From: an uncultured Ruminococcus sp.
GTDB lineage: Bacteria > Bacillota > Clostridia > Oscillospirales > Ruminococcaceae
Direction of reading: 5' to 3'
Length of the DNA: 8,695 nt
Assembly (NCBI GenBank): GCA_900550695.1
Contig: URTF01000082.1
Coordinates: 1-8,695 of the forward strand
Made by a program: the position numbers and the translations under genes
Part shown: positions 1 to 7,726 of the stretch, piece after piece
Layout: the number at the start of each line of letters is the position of its first letter
Position numbering within the stretch: position 1 is the stretch's first letter
The notes under the pieces: model-generated
The model's database searches: none
Told to the model about the DNA's origin: nothing
Seen by the model: the letters and a program-made list of their open reading frames with translations, nothing else

Positions 1-51
1 TATATAGGATTTCGGCGCAGATTTTTTCCTGTATTTTATTGGTGTTTAGTA
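1..51. other. Region downstream of polC, no gene identified
   Basis: Only 51 bp follow polC before the window edge. No convincing terminator hairpin with a U-run is visible on the minus strand. AGGA at 27-30 (minus strand) could be a weak ribosome binding site for a further gene, but no start codon can be tied to it. Whether the operon continues cannot be seen. Confidence 0.4.
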
Positions 52-52
52 T
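20..52 (+). repeat. 33-bp shared block, copy downstream of polC
   Basis: On the + strand it begins GATTTTTTCC (20-29) and ends TGGTGTTTAGTAT (40-52), matching the block at 8659-8691 in opposite orientation. Its last base is the final base of the polC stop codon, so the block fills the space right after polC. It adds no obvious hairpin and is not recognisable as a terminator for polC. Confidence 0.55.
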
Positions 53-3000
53 TAAAACAGGCTCATCTGGTCAGATTTCGGCAGATCACCCATTGCGCCA
101 ATAGATTCAAGAATTTCGATAACGGTCTTTGTTGCACCGCTTCGCTCCTGCAGTTCATCTATCGAAAGCAACGGACCTTGCTGAACGGCTTCATAAATAG
201 CTGTTCCTGCGTTTGCGCCAATGCCTGCCGCAGCACAGAACGGAAGTCTTATCCTGCCGTCCTCAATTGTGTAATCCGTACCGTGCGACTTGTATATATC
301 TATCGGCAGAAATTCATAGCCACGCTGCATCATCTCATTTATTATCATGAGCATATCCATTGTGGAGGTTTCCTTTGCCGAACGGTCATTGCCCTTTTTC
401 TTGAGTTCGTCAAGACGGTAGCGAACCGCTTCTTTTCCTGCAACTGCCGATTCAGCGTCAAAATCTTCGCCTCGTACGGTAAATATCGTCGCATAGAAAG
501 CAAGCGGATAATATACCTTGAACCAAGCAAGTCGGTTCGCGGAAATAACGTAAGCTGCGGCGTGGGCTTTCGGGAACATATACTTGATCTTTAAGCAGCT
601 GTCAATATACCACTGCGGAACATCGTGAGCAAGCATATCCTGTTTCATTTCTTCCGTGAGCAGCTTAGGCGCTTTGCCCTTTCGGGTGATCTCCATTATT
701 TTGAACGCCGTTTTCGGTTCAACTCCGTGATAGATAAGATATGTCATAATACCGTCACGGCAGCCGATAACTTCGGAGATCGTACAAGTTCCGTTTTTGA
801 TAAGATCCTGCGCATTGCCGAGCCAAACGTCAGTACCGTGCGAAAGTCCCGATATCTGCAAAAGGTCGGAGAATTTCTTCGGCTGTGCGTCCATGAGCAT
901 CTGACGGGCAAAGCCTGTACCCATTTCAGGGATAGCAAGCGTTCCCGTAAGGCTGTCTATCTGTTCGGGGGTGACGCCCAAAGCATCGGTGGAAGTATAA
1001 AGGCTCATGACCTTTTCATCGCCCGGGAAGATATCATCGGTCTTTATTCCCGTGAGGTCTTCGAGATGCTTATAGAGCGTCGGCACATCGTGTCCGAGTT
1101 CGTCAAGTTTAAGAATAGTATCATGAAGTGAATGGAAGTCGAAGTGCGTTGTTATAAAATTGGATTCGGGGTCATCCGCAGGGTGCTGAACGGGGGTGAA
1201 GTCGTATACCTCAAATTTTGACGGTACAACGACCATTCCTCCGGGGTGCTGCGAAGTTGTTCGCTTTATGCCCGTGCAGCCGATAGTAAGTCGGGATATC
1301 TCTGCCTTTGTTGCAGTCTGTCCCGTTTCTTCAAGGTAATGCATAACGTAACCGTAAGCGGTCTTGTCTGCGACCGAGCCGATCGTTCCTGCCTTGAATA
1401 CGTTGTCAACGCCGAACAGCTCTTCCGTGTATTTATGCGCAAAGGTCTGATATTCGCCCGAGAAGTTAAGGTCGATATCAGGCGCTTTGTCGCCGTCAAA
1501 GCCGAGGAACGTTTCAAACGGGATATCGTGACCGTTTCGGTTCATAGGGATATTGCAGTTCGGACAATCCTTTGGCGGCAGGTCAAAGCCTGAGCTTATC
1601 GAACCATCCGTGATGAATTCGCTGTGCTTGCATTTCGGGCAGATGTAGTGCGGCGGAAGCGGATTAACTTCCGAAATTCCTGCCATTGATGCAACGAACG
1701 AAGAACCTACCGAACCTCTCGAACCAACTTGGTATCCGTGTTCGTTTGAGTTCGCAACGAGTTTCTGTGCGATCATATAAAGCACAGAGAAGCCGTGCTT
1801 TATAATAGATGTCAGCTCCTTGTCAAGTCGCTTTTCAACGAGTTCGGGCAGTGGGTCGCCGTAAATTTCCTTGCATCTCGCCCAGGTGATGCGCTGAAGG
1901 TCTTCTTCTGCTCCCTCAATTTCAGGCGTGAATGTTCCGGGTGGTATCGGTACAATATCGGGGTTGACCATATCTGCAATAAGGTTCGTATTCGTTACAA
2001 CGACCTCATAGGCCTTTTCCTTTCCGAGATATGCGAATTCTTCAAGCATCTCATCGGTAGTTCTAAGATAAAGCGGCGGCTGATTCGCAGCGTCAGCCAT
2101 TTTAAGACCACCCTGTTGTAAGATCCTTCGGAAAATAGCATCGGACTTGTCCATAAAATGAACGTCGCAGGTCGCAACAACAGGTATTCCGAGTTCATCG
2201 CCGACTTTAACGACCTTTTTATTGAGTTCCTGCAGGTCTTCAATAGTGTTTATTGACGGCTGATCGGGGTCACGAATCAGGAACTCGTTGTTTCCGACCG
2301 GCTGAATTTCAAGATAATCGTAAAAGCTTGCGATCTCTTTTATTTCGTCCCACGGACGTCCGTCTTTTATTGCAGTGAAAAGCTCACCTGCTTCGCAGGC
2401 ACTTCCGAGAATAAGACCCTCACGGTGCTTCATAACCTCCGATATAGGGATTCTCGGACGGCGGCGGTAATATTTGAGGTTGCTGAATGAAATAAGCTTA
2501 TAGAGATTTTTCAGTCCGATAGCATCTTTTACAAGAATTATCTGGTGATACATTTTGAGCAATCTCGGGTCAACGTCTTTAACGCAGGCGTTTATCTCCG
2601 AAATTCGCTGTACACCCTTTTCGGCAACAAGCCTTGCTGCAAGCTTAACGAAAATTCTCGCGAGCATTTTAGCATCGTCATCTGCACGGTGGTGGTCAAA
2701 TTCGCCGAGCTTTAATTCTTTTGCAACGCTGTCAAGCTTGTGGCGTTTCAGTTCGGGAAGCATACTTCGGCTCATTACAACAGTATCTACCATTGTGAAA
2801 TGAAATTCGATACCGTATCGCAGGCAGCCTGCTTCGATAAACGAACAGTCAAATCCTGCGTTATGTGCTATAAGTACGGGGGCTTCTCCGCAGAATTCAA
2901 TAAATTGGCGAAGTGCCTCTTCCTGCGAGGGAGCGTCCTTTACATCATCGTTAGTGATGCTTGTGAGCTTCGTTATTCTTTCGGGAATATCTTTTCCCGG

Positions 3001-4389
3001 GTTTACAAAGGTCTGAAATGATTCTTCAATTTCAAGGTTGCGGACTTTCACCGCACCTATTTCAATGATTCGTTCAGCTTCGGCATTGAAACCCGTCGTT
3101 TCAAGGTCGAACACGATAAGCTCGTCCTTTATGTCCTTGTCACGGAATAAACGGACAGCTTCGGTACAGTCGTTTACCGAATAAGCTTCACAGCCGTAAA
3201 TCACCTTGAAATCACCGCCGCCTTTGCGTATATCCGCAACGGTAGAGCTTGCTTCGGGGAAAGCCTGAACAACGCCGTGGTCTGTTATTGCGATAGCCTT
3301 GTGTCCCCACTTGAATGCACGTTTGATAAGCTTTGAAACTGGAGTTATTGCGTCCATCATTGATATATTCGAGTGCATATGTAACTCGACACGCTTTGTT
3401 TCGGCGCTGTCTGTTTTTTCAACACGCTGTACTTTCATTATGTCGTTTGCTTTGAAAACAAGCTCATTTTCAAATGTATCAAATTCGGTTCGTCCTCTTA
3501 CAAGAACAGTTCCGCCCTTTGCAAATTTTGCAAGAATATTTTCATCGTCCTTATTTTCAAAGCTTTTTATCGAGATCGAACTTGTATAGTCTGTGATGCT
3601 GAGGCTGACAACTCGTTTTTCTCCGTTTTTGGTGCGAATTTCTTTCTCCTTGTAGTCAAAAGCATCGCCCCAGATAACGATATTGCTGACCTTTCCCTGA
3701 ATATCTGCAATGTTCACGGGAGGAGCTTCGATCTTTCGTCCTCTCAGAATTTCTGCATTTTCGGAAAGTATCGGCAGATCCTTATAGTCAAGCGTTACGA
3801 TATTATCAGCGGAAATTTCCGTATCAAACGCTGCAAAAGGATCGGTCGGCGGAGCATCGGGTATCGGCATACTTGCCATATAAGCTTCAACGTCACGCTG
3901 ATAGTTCTCATGCCGATTTTCTGCGGTAGAAAGTGATTTAAGCTCGACAGAATACTCGACCTGAAAGTATTCACGGATAATTCTTGACATTTCACGCTCA
4001 AAGCCTGCCTTTATAAGCATATCCGCACCTGCACCTTTGATCGCAATAATGACCTTTTTATCCCTATCATCTATGCTGTACATCGCACCCTTGAAACAGC
4101 CGTTTATGAGCGAAATTTTCTTTTTCAGCTGAACAACAAGCTCAGGCAGTGCTTTGTCGCTGAAAAGGTTCGGCGCATATCTGCAAATCAGACTTACGGC
4201 AGTATTGAGCGCTTTTCCAAGTCCGTTTTCAAAGTCGGCTATGTATTCGCCGCTTTGAAGCTGAGCGAACGAAGCATAAATATATATATCCGAAAAATTG
4301 GGTGTATATTGCAGTTTCAGAATATCTCCCCTGCCGATCGAATTCGGTATCAGCTCGGTATATTCCGAAAAAAGCTCTTTTATAAGCAA
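52..4389 (-). CDS. polC: DNA polymerase III subunit alpha, Gram-positive PolC type
   Basis: This is the replicative polymerase with built-in 3'-5' proofreading (1445 aa, close to the about 1440 of Bacillus PolC). Domains in order are: N-terminal domain (1-230); OB fold (about 235-320); PHP domain beginning RVELHMHS (333-340) with ITDHG (368-372); an inserted DEDDh exonuclease (about 424-590) with D428/E430 in FDLETTG, D514 in HNAGFD, and H567 and D572 in HRADDD; resumed PHP (DVH at 742-744); polymerase motif GSRGSVGSS (889-897); zinc knuckle C917/C920/C942/C945; palm aspartates D971 and D973 (PDIDLNFSGEYQ) and D1096 (LKLDELGHD); fingers with FPKAHAAAYV (1272-1281); and C-terminal QMSLF (1441-1445), a canonical sliding-clamp-binding motif ending the protein. 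Every catalytic residue checked is present. The start is TTG: an in-frame TAA lies immediately upstream, AGGAG is 9 nt away, and the next in-frame Met is residue 103. It is the last gene visible in the operon. Confidence 0.98.
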   Translation of the reverse strand: MLIKELFSEYTELIPNSIGRGDILKLQYTPNFSDIYIYASFAQLQSGEYIADFENGLGKALNTAVSLICRYAPNLFSDKALPELVVQLKKKISLINGCFKGAMYSIDDRDKKVIIAIKGAGADMLIKAGFEREMSRIIREYFQVEYSVELKSLSTAENRHENYQRDVEAYMASMPIPDAPPTDPFAAFDTEISADNIVTLDYKDLPILSENAEILRGRKIEAPPVNIADIQGKVSNIVIWGDAFDYKEKEIRTKNGEKRVVSLSITDYTSSISIKSFENKDDENILAKFAKGGTVLVRGRTEFDTFENELVFKANDIMKVQRVEKTDSAETKRVELHMHSNISMMDAITPVSKLIKRAFKWGHKAIAITDHGVVQAFPEASSTVADIRKGGGDFKVIYGCEAYSVNDCTEAVRLFRDKDIKDELIVFDLETTGFNAEAERIIEIGAVKVRNLEIEESFQTFVNPGKDIPERITKLTSITNDDVKDAPSQEEALRQFIEFCGEAPVLIAHNAGFDCSFIEAGCLRYGIEFHFTMVDTVVMSRSMLPELKRHKLDSVAKELKLGEFDHHRADDDAKMLARIFVKLAARLVAEKGVQRISEINACVKDVDPRLLKMYHQIILVKDAIGLKNLYKLISFSNLKYYRRRPRIPISEVMKHREGLILGSACEAGELFTAIKDGRPWDEIKEIASFYDYLEIQPVGNNEFLIRDPDQPSINTIEDLQELNKKVVKVGDELGIPVVATCDVHFMDKSDAIFRRILQQGGLKMADAANQPPLYLRTTDEMLEEFAYLGKEKAYEVVVTNTNLIADMVNPDIVPIPPGTFTPEIEGAEEDLQRITWARCKEIYGDPLPELVEKRLDKELTSIIKHGFSVLYMIAQKLVANSNEHGYQVGSRGSVGSSFVASMAGISEVNPLPPHYICPKCKHSEFITDGSISSGFDLPPKDCPNCNIPMNRNGHDIPFETFLGFDGDKAPDIDLNFSGEYQTFAHKYTEELFGVDNVFKAGTIGSVADKTAYGYVMHYLEETGQTATKAEISRLTIGCTGIKRTTSQHPGGMVVVPSKFEVYDFTPVQHPADDPESNFITTHFDFHSLHDTILKLDELGHDVPTLYKHLEDLTGIKTDDIFPGDEKVMSLYTSTDALGVTPEQIDSLTGTLAIPEMGTGFARQMLMDAQPKKFSDLLQISGLSHGTDVWLGNAQDLIKNGTCTISEVIGCRDGIMTYLIYHGVEPKTAFKIMEITRKGKAPKLLTEEMKQDMLAHDVPQWYIDSCLKIKYMFPKAHAAAYVISANRLAWFKVYYPLAFYATIFTVRGEDFDAESAVAGKEAVRYRLDELKKKGNDRSAKETSTMDMLMIINEMMQRGYEFLPIDIYKSHGTDYTIEDGRIRLPFCAAAGIGANAGTAIYEAVQQGPLLSIDELQERSGATKTVIEILESIGAMGDLPKSDQMSLF

Positions 4390-4398
4390 TTATTTCAA

Positions 4399-4403
4399 CT
4401 CCT
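4399..4403 (-). promoter_or_regulatory. Ribosome binding site that fixes the polC TTG start
   Basis: AGGAG on the minus strand sits 9 nt before the TTG at 4389-4387. The codon directly before TTG is an in-frame TAA, so no earlier start is possible, and no ATG or GTG follows until well into the conserved N-terminal domain. This makes TTG the only start compatible with a full-length PolC. Confidence 0.85.
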
Positions 4404-4413
4404 AAATATGCGG

Positions 4414-5460
4414 TCAGTCGTTTTCAACAGCTTTTATCTCGGCGATAAGCTCTTCAAGGATTTTATCTTCGGGTATCTTTCTTATAACTTCGCCCTTTTT
4501 GAATAAGACTGCACAGCCGTCACCGCCTGCGATCCCTATATCGGCTTCACGAGCCTCCCCGGGTCCATTGACAACACAGCCCATAACAGCAACGGTTATA
4601 TCCTTGTCAAGATCTTTTATAGCAGCTTCAACTTTTTGTGCAAGCGAAATAAGGTCGATTCTTGTTCTTCCGCAGGTCGGGCAGGAAACAAGCTTCACAC
4701 CGCTCCCCTTGCCTACAGCTTTAAGAATGTCCTTCGCTGCGTAAACTTCTTCGACCGGATCAGCGGTAAGCGAAACACGGATAGTTTCGCCGATGCCGTC
4801 ACAAAGAAGTGAACCGATTCCGACAGCGGATTTGATAAGTCCCATTCGTGCCGTTCCTGCTTCGGTAACGCCCAAGTGAAGCGGATATTCGCATTTCTGC
4901 GCAAGCAGGCGATATGCATCTATCATCGTTTTTACGTCCGAAGATTTTATAGAAATAACAATATCATCAAAATCGCACTGTTCAAGCAGCTTTGCGTGAC
5001 CGAGTGCACTTTCTACGAGCGCTTCGGCGGTGGGAGCACCGTATTTTGCAAGAATTTCTCTTTCAAGCGACCCCGAGTTCACGCCTATTCTTATAGGTAT
5101 ATTTTTCTGTCTGCAAATTTCAGCAACAGCTTTTACCCTGTCCTGACCGCCGATATTTCCCGGATTTATGCGGATTTTATCTATACCGAGTTCAGCACTT
5201 TTCAATGCAAGCTGATAATCAAAATGAATATCTGCAACGAGCGGCACGGAAACCTCTTTTTTTATTGCAGGGATAAGCTCAAGAGCTTTTTCATCGGGAA
5301 TTGCGGCTCTGATTATGTCACAGCCTGCCTCTTCAAGGCGTTTTGCCTGACGAATGCTTGCTTCTATATCATAAGACGGAGTATTCAGCATCGACTGAAC
5401 GTAAATTTTCTTTCCGTCAAAGGTCAGATCTTTTAATTTTACGGGTTTGACTTTACGCAT
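4414..5460 (-). CDS. ispG: 4-hydroxy-3-methylbut-2-en-1-yl diphosphate synthase (GcpE)
   Basis: This cytosolic [4Fe-4S] enzyme (348 aa) reductively converts 2-C-methyl-D-erythritol 2,4-cyclodiphosphate to HMBPP, the penultimate MEP-pathway step, using ferredoxin or flavodoxin electrons. The N-terminal TIM barrel starts with the family motif VQSMLNT (21-27) and includes IRINPGNIG (96-104) and IGVNSGSLE (125-133). The cluster ligands are all present in the C-terminal domain: C260 and C263 (SCPTCGR), C295 (GCVVNGPGE) and E302, the same pattern as E. coli C270/C273/C305/E312 shifted by ten. The length is that of the short bacterial form, without the inserted domain of plant-type enzymes. ATG is preceded by GGAGGAG (5464-5470) at optimal spacing. 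The gene lies 14 bp after rseP and 24 bp before polC, in one apparent operon with dxr, the other MEP gene here. Confidence 0.97.
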   Translation of the reverse strand: MRKVKPVKLKDLTFDGKKIYVQSMLNTPSYDIEASIRQAKRLEEAGCDIIRAAIPDEKALELIPAIKKEVSVPLVADIHFDYQLALKSAELGIDKIRINPGNIGGQDRVKAVAEICRQKNIPIRIGVNSGSLEREILAKYGAPTAEALVESALGHAKLLEQCDFDDIVISIKSSDVKTMIDAYRLLAQKCEYPLHLGVTEAGTARMGLIKSAVGIGSLLCDGIGETIRVSLTADPVEEVYAAKDILKAVGKGSGVKLVSCPTCGRTRIDLISLAQKVEAAIKDLDKDITVAVMGCVVNGPGEAREADIGIAGGDGCAVLFKKGEVIRKIPEDKILEELIAEIKAVEND

Positions 5461-5474
5461 AAGCTCCTCCGTTT

Positions 5475-6521
5475 TCAGCGGTCAACAAAAATATTTTTTA
5501 CATCATTGAATGTTACGGCTATCATCAGCAGCATAAGAAGCGCAAGTCCGACGAAATGAATCATTCCCTCGGTTTCGGCTTTCATAGGCTTTCTGCGTAT
5601 CGCTTCGATAATAAGAAATACAAAGCGTCCGCCGTCAAGCGCAGGTATAGGGAGAAGATTAAAAATTCCGATATTTATCGTGATAAGCGACGCAAGCTGA
5701 AGCAGAAAATCCCAGTCAAGCCCTGCCTCCGTGACAGATGAACCGATAGTCGTGACAATACCGACAGGCCCCTGCAGGTCGTTCAGACCATATTTTCCCG
5801 TAACAAGATCACGGAGCGACATCAGAACGATTCTTCCGCAGTAAACAGCATTATTAAAGGCGTATGGAACGATATTTTTTATCGTTATTTTTTCGGCAAG
5901 AACCTTGAAATCATATTTAAGCGTGGATTTTCCCGTTGCTTCATCTGTCATCATCGGGAACTGAACGCCGTTAAGCTCGACCGTTTCACCGCTGCGCTTA
6001 ACAGTAAAATCAACGATGCCGTCATCGTCCGTGCTTAAAAGATAGGTGATATCACGGGCGGTAAAGATCTTTGTTCCGTTTATCTTTTCAATAGTATCAT
6101 CTAACTGCAAACCATAACTCGGACTTACAGCATCTTCATCAAAATAAACTATTTTTGAAGAAACGCCAACACCGCTCACAAGCATTGCAACGATAGAAAT
6201 AACAAATCCCAGAACAAGATTCATAAATGCGCCTGCGAGAATAACAGCCATTTTTGCAGGGACAGGCTTTTTTCTGAACGAATTCGGGTCGTCCGAATCC
6301 TCGTCCTCTCCCATAGAGCAAAAACCTCCAAGCGGAAGAAGTCTGAGCGAAAAAGTCGTTTCTTTGCCCTTTTTCTGATATATAACAGGACCCATTCCTA
6401 TCGCAAATTCCGTCACCCTTACCTTACATAGCTTTGCAGTGATATAGTGACCGAATTCGTGTACGATAACAATGATGCCGAATATGAAAATGCCGATGAT
6501 GATCGATAAAAATGTTTTCAT
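5475..6521 (-). CDS. rseP: RseP/RasP-family site-2 intramembrane zinc metalloprotease
   Basis: This membrane-embedded M50 metalloprotease (348 aa) cuts transmembrane segments. In relatives it performs the second cleavage of anti-sigma factors (RseA, RsiW) and clears remnant signal peptides. Visible parts in order are: TM1 at about 3-22, ending in the zinc motif HEFGH (21-25, catalytic E22); the conserved LLPLGGF segment (61-67); TM2 at about 89-117; a single PDZ-like domain at about 125-185 (GLQLDDTIEKING); GPVGI at 251-255; TM3 at about 272-290 running into NLLPIPALDGG (288-298, third zinc ligand D296); and TM4 at about 320-338. It is somewhat shorter than the roughly 420-residue Bacillus RasP. 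The ATG shares its A with the dxr stop. Its Shine-Dalgarno, AGGAG (6534-6538), sits inside the last dxr codons, so translation is probably coupled. The substrate in this organism cannot be read from the window. Confidence 0.95.
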   Translation of the reverse strand: MKTFLSIIIGIFIFGIIVIVHEFGHYITAKLCKVRVTEFAIGMGPVIYQKKGKETTFSLRLLPLGGFCSMGEDEDSDDPNSFRKKPVPAKMAVILAGAFMNLVLGFVISIVAMLVSGVGVSSKIVYFDEDAVSPSYGLQLDDTIEKINGTKIFTARDITYLLSTDDDGIVDFTVKRSGETVELNGVQFPMMTDEATGKSTLKYDFKVLAEKITIKNIVPYAFNNAVYCGRIVLMSLRDLVTGKYGLNDLQGPVGIVTTIGSSVTEAGLDWDFLLQLASLITINIGIFNLLPIPALDGGRFVFLIIEAIRRKPMKAETEGMIHFVGLALLMLLMIAVTFNDVKNIFVDR

Positions 6522-6538
6522 TAAAGCTGTACTCTCCT
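6519..6538 (-). promoter_or_regulatory. dxr-rseP TAATG overlap with embedded ribosome binding site
   Basis: The dxr stop TAA (6523-6521) and the rseP ATG (6521-6519) share one base. AGGAG (6538-6534) lies within the dxr codons for the final Arg-Arg, 12 nt before the ATG, a slightly long spacing. This is the usual layout for translational coupling by terminating and restarting ribosomes. Confidence 0.75.
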
Positions 6539-7663
6539 ATAAACGAATTCTCTTGCAGCGGCATCTGCAGCAGCTACATCATCGTATGAAGTAATGTCTG
6601 CCAACTTGAATTCTTCAAGTGCTTCCATCGCAAGCTCACCAATTCTAAGGAATGATATCTTCCCATTGAGGAACAGCCGAACCGCTTCTTCGTTTACGCT
6701 GTTCACGATGCAAGGATAAGCACCGCCAAGCTTTATGGCTTTTATCGCAGCAGAAAGGCAATCGAATGTTTCATAATCGGGTTTGAAGAATGTAAGCGTT
6801 CCGCAGTCTGTAAGTGACAAAGGCTTTACATCGCAGTCAACTCTGTCAGGATATAAAAGAGCATACTGGATAGGTATTTTCATATCGGGAGTTCCGAGCT
6901 GTCCGATAACTGAATAGTCATTATATTCAACTGCCGAATGAAGTATACTCTCTCGGTTCACGACAATTTCAATCTGTTCGGGTGACACACCAAACAGCCA
7001 TTTTGCTTCGATGAATTCAAGACCCTTGTTCATAAGAGTTGCGGAATCGATAGTTATTTTGTTTCCCATACTCCAGTTAGGGTGTTTGAGCGCATCGGCA
7101 GGAGAAACATCTCTCAGTTCATCTTTTGTTCTGCCGAAGAAAGGACCTCCAGAAGCTGTGAGGATAATTTTGCGAAGTTCTTTACGGTCATTGCCCTGCA
7201 GACATTGGAATATGGCCGAGTGTTCGCTGTCGATAGGATATATTTTTACACCCTTTTCGGCAGCTGCTTTCATTACAAGCTCACCGCCTGCAACAAGAGT
7301 TTCTTTATTTGCAAGAGCAATATCTCTGCCTGCTTCGATTGCTTTGAGCGTTGGCAAAAGTCCGACCATTCCGACTACCGAATTGACGAATTTATCAGCT
7401 TCAATAATGGCTGCTTGGCAAAGTCCTTCCATACCGCAGCCGATCTCAACGTCAATATCAGCGGTGAGTGCTTTCAATTCTGAATATTTGCTTTCATCAA
7501 AAATGCAGATATATTCCGGTTTGAATTCATGCGCCTGCTCCGCAAGACGTTTTACACTGCTGCCCGCAGCAAGAGCTTTGATTTTGATATTATGCTTTCG
7601 GCAAACATCAAGCGTCTGTTCACCTATAGAACCTGTCGAACCGATAAGAGATATTGTTTTCAT
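6521..7663 (-). CDS. dxr: 1-deoxy-D-xylulose 5-phosphate reductoisomerase
   Basis: This cytosolic NADPH-dependent enzyme (380 aa, usual length) converts DXP to 2-C-methyl-D-erythritol 4-phosphate, the committed MEP-pathway step and the target of fosmidomycin. The N-terminal Rossmann motif GSTGSIG is at residues 8-14, followed by ALANKETLV (116-124). The metal ligands appear as D145 and E147 (in DSEHSA) and E216 (in MNKGLE). Substrate-binding residues fit S171 in ASGGPF, H194 in the HPNWSMG loop, S207, N212 and K213, in the same order and nearly the same spacing as in the E. coli enzyme. ATG at 7663 places the dinucleotide motif at residue 8, as is normal. Its Shine-Dalgarno is poor: the nearest purine block, GGGAG (7679-7683), lies 15 nt upstream. 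A stem-loop separates the gene from cdsA, and its stop overlaps the rseP start by one base. The segment around 236-255 (NRES, HSAVEYNDYSV) departs slightly from the common HSMVEYxDGSV form, which probably does not affect activity. Confidence 0.97.
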   Translation of the reverse strand: MKTISLIGSTGSIGEQTLDVCRKHNIKIKALAAGSSVKRLAEQAHEFKPEYICIFDESKYSELKALTADIDVEIGCGMEGLCQAAIIEADKFVNSVVGMVGLLPTLKAIEAGRDIALANKETLVAGGELVMKAAAEKGVKIYPIDSEHSAIFQCLQGNDRKELRKIILTASGGPFFGRTKDELRDVSPADALKHPNWSMGNKITIDSATLMNKGLEFIEAKWLFGVSPEQIEIVVNRESILHSAVEYNDYSVIGQLGTPDMKIPIQYALLYPDRVDCDVKPLSLTDCGTLTFFKPDYETFDCLSAAIKAIKLGGAYPCIVNSVNEEAVRLFLNGKISFLRIGELAMEALEEFKLADITSYDDVAAADAAAREFVYRRVQL

Positions 7664-7693
7664 TTATAAAAAAGCTCACTCCCAAAAATCAAT

Positions 7694-7724
7694 TTTAGGG
7701 TATGCTTGTTTTGCATACCCTAAA
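7694..7724 (-). terminator. Stem-loop between cdsA and dxr; possible attenuator or processing hairpin
   Basis: On the minus strand TTTAGGGTATGC (7724-7713) pairs perfectly with GCATACCCTAAA (7705-7694) around a 7-nt AAAACAA loop, giving an uninterrupted 12-bp stem. It starts two bases after the cdsA stop codon. The 3' flank reads ATTGATTTTTGGGAG, so the U-run is short and offset four bases from the stem, which is weaker than a textbook intrinsic terminator. The + strand side has no T-run, so it is not a two-way terminator. Because dxr-rseP-ispG-polC follow without an obvious promoter, partial termination, an RNase-stable 3' end for cdsA mRNA, or a processing site all fit. The hairpin itself is certain; its role is inference. 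Confidence 0.55.
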
Positions 7725-7726
7725 CA

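Noticed and set aside
1..30. Terminator immediately after polC
   Set aside because: The T-run at 22-27 is on the + strand, and no paired stem can be drawn before it within the window; on the minus strand there is no U-run. Nothing supports termination of polC here.
424..590. Separate exonuclease gene or fusion inside polC (numbers are residues)
   Set aside because: The DEDDh exonuclease inserted in the PHP domain is the normal architecture of PolC, not a novel fusion.
178..1131. Open frames on the + strand opposite the 3' half of polC (138 and 168 codons)
   Set aside because: Both are antisense to conserved PolC domains, with no family resemblance and no convincing start signals. They are explained by the codon use of polC.
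4876..5436. A 186-codon + strand frame opposite ispG
   Set aside because: It is rich in Cys, Phe, Tyr and Arg, as expected from reading the complement of Lys/Glu/Ala-rich coding DNA. ispG on the other strand is intact.
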